From the NCBI GenBank assembly GCA_903813345.2, contig CAIIXF020000008.1, forward strand, positions 19,268,822 to 19,332,821: DNA of 64,000 nt. Reading direction: 5' to 3'. The notes below the pieces were generated by a model, which was given only the letters and a program-made list of their open reading frames with translations, had not been told where the DNA came from and made no database searches. How positions within the stretch are numbered: the stretch's first letter is position 1; each line of letters opens with the position of its first letter. The stretch comes from Owenia fusiformis. Lineage: Eukaryota > Annelida > Polychaeta > Sabellida > Oweniidae. A program made the translations under genes and the position numbers. This document shows positions 1 through 10,100 of this stretch, piece by piece.

Positions 1-157
1 TTTATTACATTTACATTTACAATCCATGGTATTTACTTATTTTGTCTTTCTAATATTGAACACTAAGAAAATTGTAAAACCAAACCATTCAATTTGAAAT
101 TCATAAATTATTTTTTGTTTGATATGAAGATCAATGAAATTGTAAGATTACTGTTAT

Positions 158-445
158 TTGTTAATGCAGAAATCTAATCATCTTACTATAAAGTATGGTG
201 GTCTGTCTGTCATTATGTCCATTCTGTCTGTCCGGACATCTCCTCCTAGACCATTTGACCTTGGGTCTTCATACTTGGTCAACATACAAAGTGGGTCAAT
301 GGGCATTTTACTATGGTCAGAGTTTAAGGTCATTTCAGGGTCAAAGGTCATTATTTAGGTGTTTGGCTTTTTAAGTACCTTGGTCTGTGCTATGACCCTT
401 GACAGGCTGCTGTCAAGTGGTGGCTGCTGTGACCCTTGGTGACCC
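158..445. repeat. GTCA-rich dispersed repeat
   Basis: This stretch is rich in 'GGTCAAAGGTCA' and 'GACCCTTGGTGACCC' words. A related stretch at about 56940-57175 contains the same phrases in the same order (city-marker words such as 'TCATACTTGG', 'GGGTCAATGGG', 'GGTCAAAGGTCA', 'GCTGCTGTGACC'), so this is a dispersed family rather than unique sequence. No coding potential or TIRs were seen, so the class is unknown. Confidence 0.4.
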
Positions 446-1099
446 ACAAACGGATATATTGCTAGTACAAATAGTGTATTGCATCATTTTCATGTATATC
501 TAACTTAACATACATGTGCTGTGATCAGTTTTTCTTTTTGTCATTTCAACATATTTTAAAACTTTTGTCACAGTTAATACATCATTATAATCTTTTTCAC
601 TGTCACGTTTTCAATTGTTTTATGTTGAGTTTCTGATGCCATTTCTTGTCCTGTCCTGGCCTTCGGTGCATTGATGTTTTTTGCACATATAATGTTGACT
701 CGTTTGTTCCACACTGCATGTCCATGGATCACTTAACATTATCCTGTCATGGCCTAACCTAGTGTTGGTTTTGTGCTGGTTCATAATTTGATTTATTGGA
801 ATATAACCCTATTACTGGCTGTGCTCAAAGATGTTTTTCTTGCTGTGTTTTATTGTAACTTTTTGTCTTGTTTGTCTTGAATGAGACATTTGAAGATGGC
901 TTTCTCTGTAAAAAATTAAAATGAATTGGATGGATGTTAATGATCTTAAACTTAAGATGTAATGGTCATTTAAGATAGAATCAGTATACTCTACTCTATA
1001 CTACTCTACAGTATACTCTACATGCAGCCTTTGAATCATAATTTCTTACAGATGTCAAACAAAACTTACTTTTGGCTAAAGATGATCAAGCACTATGCT

Positions 1100-1618
1100 T
1101 TACACAGTTTTAGCCAGGTCATTTCTTCCCGACTTCTTAAGTGCCTCAACCAGATCTTTCTTGAGGGTTTCAATGTTCTGATCTGCCTGCCTTTGTTGCC
1201 AGGTCTTTAGTATTTGGAAGCCCAACTGTTGTGCGTTGTGTGGATGACTGGCCCTTATATTCTCCGTTTCGGCATGAGTAATCTTTAAATGAATGCCAAG
1301 GTTATGGTAGCTACTTCCCAGCTTTTCAGAAATCCTCAGCAGCAGTTGATCAGTTGTTTCTGTAAAAGTCCAGGAAATACTACAGAATTACCTCAAAGTC
1401 TACATTATCATTAAAACACGATACAATTTAATCTCTCCATTTTCTCATAAATATGTGAAATATAAGATTACTAAACCAGAATAACAAAATACCAAATAAT
1501 TTGTTCTAGAAATGGTTTAATTGTTAAATTAAGATGTAAACCATTTTCTAGAGCTCTAAAATTAAAATCCTGCAAATATGAACTTAAAACAAATCATACC
1601 TTCCACCTTATTTGCCAT
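1100..1618 (-). CDS. Death-domain-only protein, copy A (92 aa, two coding exons)
   Basis: Minus-strand gene with coding exons 1600-1618 and 1100-1359 (279 nt including stop). The first exon encodes only MANKVE plus one base and ends at a GTATG donor. The second follows a TTTTACAG acceptor, in frame, and runs to TAA. The product is almost nothing but a death domain, with hydrophobic spacing of six helices, the motif 'TWQQRQ' in the middle and 'EALKKSGRNDLA' at the C-terminal helices, which is the family hallmark (W..R, then L..AL...GR.DLA). Death domains mediate homotypic protein contacts in apoptosis and innate signalling. The partner is unknown and there is no enzyme domain. Copy B next to it has the same architecture, exon sizes and phase. 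A TTTATT (AATAAA on the gene strand) at 849-854 is a possible poly(A) signal. The gene structure is inferred from splice signals and conservation between copies; no transcript evidence is available. Confidence 0.72.
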
Positions 1619-2086
1619 TCCTGAATAAAATCAAAGTGATCAGAAGTGAATGTAACAAGTTATTGAGATCGCAGAAAGTATGATTATTATGTTCTTGGAA
1701 AAGTCCTTTAATTTTTCATTTCTTGCTTTCATAATCTTACTTTGATTTTACCTCTTTATCATGGGATTTTGGAAGTTCATGTAATCGTTATGAGTTTAAA
1801 AAAGTTTTTGACTCATAGAAATGAACTTTAATGTTTACATATTGACATATGAATTGATAAGAGCTAATTGAGTATTTGTATTTTGGTTGGTTAACAATAA
1901 AATTGATAGGAACTCAAAATAGTCCTTGAGAACTAGATAAGATTCAAATAAATTTTTAAACTTAAGAGGGAAACCCATTCATAATAAGATTTTTTGATGA
2001 AAAGGGAACTTGCATGTTCACTATGTTTTTGTTTATTGAATCATAAACATGCAATAAATAAAATATGGCATTAATCTATTACTATG

Positions 2087-2452
2087 TCACCACCAAGAAG
2101 TGGTGACATATTGTTATGGTCTCCGTTTTTTGTGGCGGCGGTTGGTGATCGGTTGGTGGTTGGCGATGGGCAGGCAGTGGTTGGCCGGTGGTGGTTTGCG
2201 TCTGTAACAAATTCTTAAAACTTCCGATAAATTAACAAATACTGTTTAGACTGACTTAACTTTTTTTCCAAATCATCTACAAGTTTTCAAAAGTTCAAAT
2301 CTGACTTTACATTTAAGATTTGACCTTCAATGACATTTTCAAGGTCAAAAAAGGTCAAAAGGGTCTTTTTCAACTTGCTTCAAATTGACCAAACTTTTTT
2401 TTAAATCATCTTCAAGTAACTAGGTGGTGACATTTTGTCATGTTAATGCCTA
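2087..2452 (+). repeat. Dispersed repeat beginning and ending in GTGGTGACA words
   Basis: The 5' end forms a small hairpin (TCACCAC ... GTGGTGA), then 'ATATTGTTATGGTCTCC' and a G-rich GGTTGG stretch. The 3' end reads 'GGTGGTGACATTTTGTCATG' followed by 'TTAATGCC'. A shorter copy with the same start and end lies at 13678-13835 in a VPS39 intron, so this is a family with internal deletion derivatives. Its class is unknown to me. Confidence 0.5.
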
Positions 2453-3363
2453 ATGTATACTATTGTAACTCATACAGCATATATTACATGTAATATTTGT
2501 ATAAAGCCAGAATTATTATAATTATGATTTTTTTTAATTTTTTTTTATTATGATTTACAATATTTTATATTTATTTGATCTGTGCCATGCAAACACTAAA
2601 ACAATGTTAGCAAATATAACAAAATATTGACTCATAGACTGTGAACGTGTAATATTGACCTGAATGTATTATATTTGCACCTACATGTATACTGTTAAAA
2701 TTGAACTCCAAGAACTGCCTCCATTCACCTATTTATTTACAAAGGGCAGTTTCATGTCCATCTAAATCAAATGTAATCTATTTTCACTTTTGGTCATTTT
2801 AGAGTATAGTTTCTTAATACATCATTAATTGTAGTCATTTTCTCTAGCACAATGATGTAGTGTTTTATAGTGTGTTTCTCATGGTCTCTTGTTCTTTTCC
2901 TCTGGTGCACGCATGTACATTTTGCCCATAATTTACATGTACATTGCACATGTTTTGTTGACTTGCTTATACCATACTATATGTCCATGAATCAAGCCTG
3001 CATTACCCTGGAATAAAAAGCACACTTATTTTTAGGTACAATTCAGAAAATTTGTATAAAAATCATGCTGGTCTGTATCTGGTTTATGTTCTACGTGTAC
3101 TTGATTTTAACCTCAATGACCAGGGAAAAGTAGAATGATAACCACCCGATAACCACCTATCAAATTAATACCAAAATATTTGGACAAAATAATGTTAATT
3201 TAACAAATTTTTCACTGGTGATGGCATTGATTGTTGAGGAGAAAGGATTTTAACTAGTTATAGTTTCTTAAAGTGACTGTTATGAATTATGATGTGTTAT
3301 GGACTAATGTGGTGGCTTCCAAACTCTTCTAGATTTTGAGAGTGAATCTAGTCTAATCTACTC

Positions 3364-3570
3364 CAGGCCCGTAGCCAGGGGGGGTTCGCAGGGTTCGGGC
3401 GAACCCCCCCCCCTGGCCAAAAATTCTTTCAAAATCATGCAGTTTTTCACCATTTTGAGCACTTTTCAAGTGATTTTAGCCATATTTGGGCCAAAATTGT
3501 CAAATGTGACCCCCCCCTGGAAATTTTTGAAAACTGAACCCCCCCTTGGCAAATCCTGGCTACGGGCCTG
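3364..3570. mobile_element. 207-bp MITE with TIR CAGGCCCGTAGCCAGG
   Basis: Perfect 16-bp terminal inverted repeats are flanked by a 5-bp direct repeat TACTC (3359-3363 and 3571-3575), a likely target-site duplication. The interior contains runs of C and G flanking AT-rich text. A diverged relative in reverse orientation is at about 15985-16102. It sits inside copy B of the death-domain duplication and is absent from copy A, so it inserted after the duplication. Confidence 0.7.
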
Positions 3571-3719
3571 TACTCTATGTTTGAGTACTAAATAATATCT
3601 ACTACTATACTAAATAACAACCATTTTTGATGTCAAGACTATTGGAAATAAATATATATATATATTTAATTTATTTTTTAACATGTATGAAGGAAATATC
3701 ATATTGTTGTACTTACATG

Positions 3720-5201
3720 TTACACAGTATTAGCAAGGTCATTTCTCCCTGCCTTCTTAAGAGCTTCTCTTAACAGCCTCTTGATGTTTTCTTCACTTTG
3801 ATCTGTCTGCCTTTGTTGCCAGGCCTTCAATATTTTGAAACCCCAATCTTCAGCATTGTGTGGATTGCTGCTTTGTATATTCTGCATCTCTGGACTTGTG
3901 AGGTGAAGATGGATCCCTACTGTTTGCCACTCATTTCCCAGTTGTTGGGATATCCTCAGCAACATTTGGTCGAGTGTTTCTATTAAAGAGAGAATCAGAT
4001 ATAGCGAGCAGGCTAAACAAAAATTGTTTCAATTTCAGAATATTTTTGGCTCATATCATTCCTTGTCATGTCTATTTTCTAAAAATCACAAAAGTGCATG
4101 CTTTATTCCAGGATTATTACAATAATGTATTATTTTTCTATAAGAATGGTTATAATTCTTATTATTTGGGAGAATTTAAACATTTTTCACCCATTTTTGC
4201 ACTTTGAATTATGATAACTTCACTAATTTATAACATATTGTGAATCTTTTGGGAGATATTGTATTTGATATTGTAAGGAATAGATTGATGGGTCAATTAT
4301 ACACGTTGCTTGTAATTTTGTCACCCCCTATAGATCAGATTCTGCCTTTAAAAAATGTAGGAAATACTTATAAGTAGTGTTGTCGCGATGTGCCATAATC
4401 GTACATCGATGCATCGGCAATTTTCAGTAGTAAACATCGATGCATATCGCGATGTACATCGAGAAAAAGTTCGAGAAAAGTACACTGAAATACCGAACGC
4501 TTATGCACTAAAATATCGAACAGAACAAATTACATCCGGGAACATAGTAACGGTGAAATGAAAGTAAAGTAATTTTTTTAGATTAATGGTTCATTTCGAC
4601 TAGCTAAAACAGTTTTAAAGCGAAAGAATATCAGAAAACATTTGAAAATGAAATAAGACATGAAAAAAGGTAAGCAATTTGCGTCAAAATAAGATAAGAA
4701 AGGGCGATTTTTATTAGTTTTTTAAAAACATCGATGTTTTGTTTCAGACATCGATGCATCGCCAGAACCAGCTTTGGCGATGTTTATCGCGATGTATCGA
4801 TTAATCGCGACAACACTACTTATAAGTGAATTGAGTGTGGGTCTACATATCATCAATACTTGTTGGAATATAATTATTTTCCCATTCTCTTAGAAATATC
4901 CATATAATTTCAATCACAGTCACCCTATTCTTTACCCTATTAGATGAATAACAAAATAATACTAGATTAGTTTATCCAGGGTAAATTATATTACAAATTT
5001 CATAGTATGAAAATTCAGTTTAGCTGTAAAGACTAAAGGTAATTGTTAAATTCTAAAATGAAAGGCTTTTCCTAATATTTGAAAGTTGAAATCCAGCAAA
5101 TATAAACCATTTCTCTTGAAAGCCCATGTATAAACTCAATTAAAGAATTGTTGCATTTAAAAGTAAATATATATTTTCATACCTGCCATATTAGATGCCA
5201 T
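3720..5201 (-). CDS. Death-domain-only protein, copy B (92 aa, two coding exons)
   Basis: Minus-strand gene with coding exons 5183-5201 and 3720-3979. It starts MASNMA, splices through a GGTATG donor to an acceptor ending in TTTAATAG, and continues in frame as ...TLDQMLLRISQQLG... to a stop at 3720. The domain shows the classic death-domain W (NEWQTVGIHL), 'AWQQRQ' and 'EALKKAGRNDLA'. Start codon, exon lengths (19 and 260 nt) and intron phase are identical to copy A. By eye the two proteins share roughly 60% of residues, and substitutions fall mostly at surface-type positions, as expected for two functional genes. The intron is about 1.2 kb and carries a hAT MITE (4375-4818). An out-of-frame ATG lies 4 nt upstream of the chosen start and ends after four codons. 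Function beyond death-domain interaction is unknown. Confidence 0.75.
4375..4818. mobile_element. Non-autonomous hAT-type element (444 bp, 8-bp TSD)
   Basis: Terminal inverted repeats TAGTGTTGTCGCGAT at both ends are flanked by a perfect 8-bp target duplication CTTATAAG (4367-4374 and 4819-4826). An 8-bp duplication with T at position 2 and A at position 7 is typical of hAT transposases. The interior is rich in 'CATCGATGCATCG' words near both ends, extending the inverted repeat, and has no transposase ORF. It lies in the intron of death-domain gene copy B. Confidence 0.85.
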
Positions 5202-5756
5202 TCATGAATGAATTCAAATCAAAGTGAAGCAATATTAGTTATAACCGATTGCTCACAAAAATCAGTTATGAAATTTTTCTTAGAAAAGTTGGTTTGTGTT
5301 TCATTTCTTTCACTTCGTCTTTAAGCTTGATATTAGCTGTAATTCATTTGATTTCTAAAATGTTCTTATGGTGATTGTTAAAAAGTCTGTTGAGTTTGTC
5401 ATATTGAACTTTAATGTTTACATATGAATTGATAAGAGCTTCTGAAAATTTGTATTTTGGTTAGTTACAATAGAGTATATTAAGGGAATCAATAGTACAC
5501 AAGAACTTGATAAGGTTCCAATAAATTTTAAGTGTTACATGTAGATTTACAATACTACTTGAAAACAATCAGATGATTCAAGAAGAACCCATTCGTAATA
5601 AGATTTTTAGATAAATAAACAAACATGAACATGCTCACATGTTTTGCTTTGTTTATTTAATCTTAGATATTCAATGAACAAAAAAACTTTGTGTTAATCA
5701 AGTGTAATATAAACTCATGCATCATATCATAGACTATTGTATTACATGCTGATATA

Positions 5757-6842
5757 CGAGGGGTGATCAATAAGTAATGGACGCTTTTTTTACACAGATA
5801 CTTTTTATTGACCAATCCCTTTGATCTTCCTACCAGTGATACATCATTCAATTATCTATCAACTCTGAAGATTTGAAAACAAAATATATAATACATTTTG
5901 ATATATCCTCATTTCCATGAAGGAGGTACAGGTACCCCGGGACCGACATTTACGTCACATATTCCGTTTTTAGCCAGTTTGGTAAATTTGAGTTAGATTT
6001 GAACTATTTATATGCAACATGTGTTGTATTGTTTGAAATTTTTGCTGACTGGTAGCACATAAACAGAAAGTATTGTAATATCAGAGTGTTGTATGGAAGG
6101 GGTTTGCAGGTCAATTTGAGAAAACATTGTGGAAGAAAGGGGTGGTGAGAGAAGGGAACACCCTACTCCATATGGACAATGCACCTGCCCACAGATCTCA
6201 AAATGTTCAGAAAATAATATCCCTGGACCTCAAAATTGAGCCCTTGGCCAATGCACTATATTGTCCACATCTGCTCACATGTGACTTGTTTATTTCTATA
6301 CTACTTATTTCTATCGAGAAAGGACGCAGGTTTATTAACATTGATTAAATAAAACAACCCGTGCAACTGCATCTTGCTACCATGTCAGAGAATGGATTCA
6401 GCCTTGTCTCACAATCTTGAGTTAAGAGGATGAGGAATTGTGTACATGTAGCACTTGATGGAACCTATTTAGAGGGCCCTGTGGAATGAATGTGGCATGA
6501 ATACCACAAAGTGATGATAAAATATTCAAAATTAACTATGGCATAACAAAATGGGGTAATTCATGAGCATAATGGTTTGTTTTATTCAGCCTGCATTCAA
6601 CTGCATTGCATGTTAAACAAACTAAAATAGCTTCAGAATATGTGACGTAAATGTCGGTCCCGGGGTACCTGTACCTCCTTCACGGAAATAAGGATATATC
6701 AAAATGTATTATATATTTTGTTTTCAAATCTTCAGAGTTGATAGATAATTGAATGATGTATCACTGGTAAGAAAATCGAAGGGATTGGTCTATAAAAAGC
6801 ATCTGTGTAAAAAAGCGTCCATTACTTATTGATCACCCCTCG
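5757..6842. mobile_element. Mariner-type element with ~210-bp terminal inverted repeats
   Basis: The ends read CGAGGGGTGATCAATAAGTA and its reverse complement, flanked by TA (5755-5756 and 6843-6844), as expected for Tc1/mariner. The inverted similarity continues inward for about 210 bp on each side, including 'GACCGACATTTACGTCACAT'. The interior contains only a transposase fragment, so the copy cannot move itself. Confidence 0.85.
6120..6348 (+). pseudogene. Mariner transposase remnant
   Basis: A 73-codon open stretch encodes 'LLHMDNAPAHRS', which matches the second catalytic aspartate region (DNAPAH) of mariner DDD transposases. No first or third catalytic region is intact nearby, and the frame ends within the 1.1-kb element. 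It is a degraded internal part of the element at 5757-6842. Confidence 0.75.
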
Positions 6843-6995
6843 TACTAGATATAGTATTTGTTCTGGTTGTCTATTAAGGCACTGTGTCCCCGAAAATACT
6901 TTGCATTATATCTAGAATTTCTTGTTTCAGCCTTTTGTCTGTTGAGGGACAGGCTTGGAAAAATACTAATTTACATTAAACCATTTTTATTCCAG

Positions 6996-7156
6996 CCCTA
7001 GACTTATTGTTAAGACAGGCTCAGAAACATGGCTCACCATTAAAGGGCCATGACAGAACAGTGCAGTATCTTCAGCGGCTAGGGGCAGACCATTTAGACT
7101 TGATATTTGAATATGCAGGATGGGTGTTAAAAACAGAACCAGAAGATGGATTAAAA
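6996..7156 (+). CDS. VPS39: VPS39 exon (first in window)
   Basis: Follows a TTTTTATTCCAG acceptor and begins with two bases of a split codon. It encodes LDLLLRQAQKHG, SPLKGHDRTVQYLQRLG and ends ...PEDGLK before GTAAAA. The segment is highly similar to vertebrate VPS39. Confidence 0.95.
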
Positions 7157-10100
7157 GTAAAAATTGAATTCTAATATTAAAGGATGACAATAAGATATTT
7201 CTTGTGGCGCTCTTTCCACAACTAAATGTACCTTAAAGGGGGTCCGACTTTTAGCCACTTGCAGTTCATTTCTTTTTTCAAAAGTCTTCAGTATTCCTGA
7301 GAGCATTCTCATCTTGAGTCCACAATCACGGCGCTCTACCAAACTGCATGCATACTATGCACACAGTTTGAAACACTTACAAACTGTGCACATGTTTAAA
7401 ATGGCAGACAGGGTGGACACGACTTCCAAAAAGATGAAAAGTACTGGAAATACAAGGTTATACAGTGTTGCGTCATATAATTTCTGTTTGTCTCATGATC
7501 ATCTGATTTAATACGAAATATTTTGTATTGTACGTGAGAACTGGGTTGAGATTTACCTATGAAACAAAACCCAAGTATTTTCTATTTCTGTGAAAGTGCG
7601 ACATCAACTAGTGTGTCGGTAATCAAAAAAAACGATTATAGAATTTTTTCAATTATCTGCTTATATTTTAAAACCTACGTTCATCTGGACATAGTTTTGG
7701 CTATCACATGGTAGAATCATATAATCGCCACCGAAGGGACATATGAAACTATGAATCAATGCAGAATTGATGGAATCCAACTTGTATGATGCAATGTTGA
7801 TATGCGCGCAGTTTGTCAGTGTATCGAACTGCGCTGCGCCATGACAATTGCAATCTAAGGCAGCCTCCTTAAATTTTACAAAATATTATAGGATAGGTTG
7901 AGTTGTATTGAGAACCCAACTGGGCATTAAAGTAAATTGCTTAGACTTTTAGATGGGAATAACAATTTGAATGTGAAGTTTTATTATTTATATTTTTATT
8001 TATTTCACACACTTAACATCATATATTACCAGCCTTTTAAAAACAATATATTTACAAAGTATTTATTACATTGTGTGTATGCTTACACTGTACATATACT
8101 ATTCTATACCTGTAGATATTTACTGAAGATCTCCCAGAGGTGGAAAACCTACCAAGGCAAAAGGTGCTAGACTATCTGGAGAAAACAGATAAAAACCTAA
8201 TGGTGCCATACTTAGTAAGAAAAATTTCTTTCTTATAGGTTACACATCCTTCTCTTGTGTGAAACTAACGGGTCTTTAACTGGGTTTAATATGTTTCTCT
8301 CAAGTCAGTGAAACTCCCAGACACCCGACAAAAAAGCACAACTGTATCAACATTTCCTGATAGCACAAAATAATTTCACATAGGCCGGCTTAAAGGAATA
8401 TTCCTGGCCAGACCATTTCTCTCCTAATATGGTAGTTATAACCATATACCAGGTATATACTTTCCATATTTAGCAAAACAGGGAAAAATGTTTTGATATG
8501 GTCAATATTGATCACTTGAAAATGTAGTGCCGAATTCCAGTAGGCTGCCATCTTTTAATATTTCACTCAGGAAGTGATGTCATCGACTCTCAACTTTGCA
8601 TATAACACTATAAGGAGCTATTTTAAGAATTACAAAACCAGCTGAATATTCTTTTTATCACACCATCGGTGGGATATAGTCGTCATGCTGGTCGTGGTCC
8701 TGATCGTGATCATGGTCCTGATCGTGATCGTGGTCGTGATCGTCCCGCTTTTTGTCATCGCCGTTTAAGGAAAACTGCTCATCAGATTTTCTCCAAATTC
8801 GCAGAGATGATAGAGCATATGAAGTACTAGAGCTGATTAACTTTTGGGTGGCCATCTTGTTTTCTGGTGGCCATTTTGAAGGTTTTTCGAAAAATCTTGT
8901 CATCGCCATTTCAGGAAAACCGCTCATTGGATTTCCTTCAAATTTACACAAATGATAGAGGATATCAAGTACTAGAGCTGATTAACTTTTGGGTGGCCAT
9001 CTTGTTTTCTGGCAGCCATTTTGAAGATTTTTCGAAAAATCTTGTCATCGCCATTTCAGAAAATCCGCTCATCGGATTTCCTTCAAATTTACACACATGA
9101 TAGAGGTTATCAAGTACTAGAGCTGATTAACTTTTGGGCGGCCATCTTGTTTTCTGGTGGCCATTTTGAAGGTTTTTCGAAAAATCTTGTCATCGCCATT
9201 TCAGGAAAACCACTCATCGGATTTCCTTCAAATTTACACAAATGATAGAGGATATCAAGTACTAGAGCTGATTAACTTTTGGGCGGCCATCTTGTTTTCT
9301 TGTTCTTGAAATTTGTAAACATAATAGGAGAACAGTTTTCCTGGTTCATAGTGTCTGCCTATTTGATGGTGTGATCTCTTTCACGTCCTGTGCCTTGTTC
9401 AATTTTGTCTATGATTTAATCCTTCTTCCTTCTTTTCCTATACTGTTATATGCAAGGTCATGAAAGTTGAGAGTCGATGACATCACTTCCTGAGTAAAAT
9501 CTTAAAAGATGGCAGCTTACTGGAAATGAGCACTACATTTTTTAATTATCAATATTGACTATATTAAAACATTTCCCCATGTTTTGCTAAATATGGAAAG
9601 TATATATATGATTATAGCCATCACATCAGGATAGAAAAGGTTTGGCCAGGAATGTTCCTTTAACAATTATAAAATATATAATCATCTTATTACTATTGTG
9701 TAAAACGATATCTTATTTCAATTTCAATATATTTGTTATTTTTTTATATTCAAAGGAGCATGTGATAATGGAGTGCAATGATGACTCCGAGAATTTCCAC
9801 AATGCTCTGGCTCTCAGTTATAAAGACAAAGTCCAGTCACTTATGAGTGATTATTTAGCGTCACTTCCAGAAGGTAATGATATTCTATACATACACTTAT
9901 TAGCATTAGTAGGATTCAAGATGTTAGTCAACTGTAAAATTGTCACCTTTTAAAGTTTGTGTTCTATGAACAAAAGAAAATGCAGACATTAACCGACACT
10001 TCGTGCGTGTTAGGTCTAAGAAGACAATTCACCAAAAAGCTTATTTGTTAGTTCAACACTATCCAAAAACTAACCTGTTATTATTGTAGGTGAAATTCCA

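Larger units (their letters stand above)
500..5700. repeat. Tandem segmental duplication (two copies, diverged)
   Basis: Copy A is about 500-2060 and copy B about 2480-5700. The following matching pairs appear in the same order in both: a 'TGTTGACT...TGTCCATG' block (near 694 and 2957), 'CTCTACTC' / 'CTACTACTATAC' blocks (near 990 and 3600), a death-domain exon (1100-1359 and 3720-3979), a short start exon (1600-1618 and 5183-5201), and a 'GAACTTTAATGTTTACATAT' block (near 1823 and 5406). Copy B is longer because it received a 207-bp MITE (3364-3570) and a 444-bp hAT element (4375-4818). The protein-level divergence suggests an old duplication. Confidence 0.75.
8390..9663. mobile_element. TTAA-flanked element with ~215-bp TIRs and a tandem-repeat core
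   Basis: The ends read TTAAAGGAA...TTCCTTTAA. The inverted similarity extends from about 8390-8600 against 9449-9663 (for example TTCCTGGCCAGACC and GAGAGTCGATGACATCA on the opposite strand). TTAA at the outer edge is compatible with a piggyBac-type target site, but no transposase is present to confirm the class. The core consists of a short GATCGTGGTCCT minisatellite and a 145-bp tandem array. It lies in the VPS39 intron between the exons at 8116 and 9756, and its right end is 93 bp before the next exon. Confidence 0.75.

Noticed and set aside
1022-1210. 62-codon plus-strand frame, with a parallel one at 3798-3986
   Set aside because: Antisense shadows of the two death-domain exons; their similarity to each other reflects the duplication.
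8658-8951. His/Asp-rich minus-strand frame
   Set aside because: Produced by the GATCGTGGTCCT minisatellite inside a transposon.
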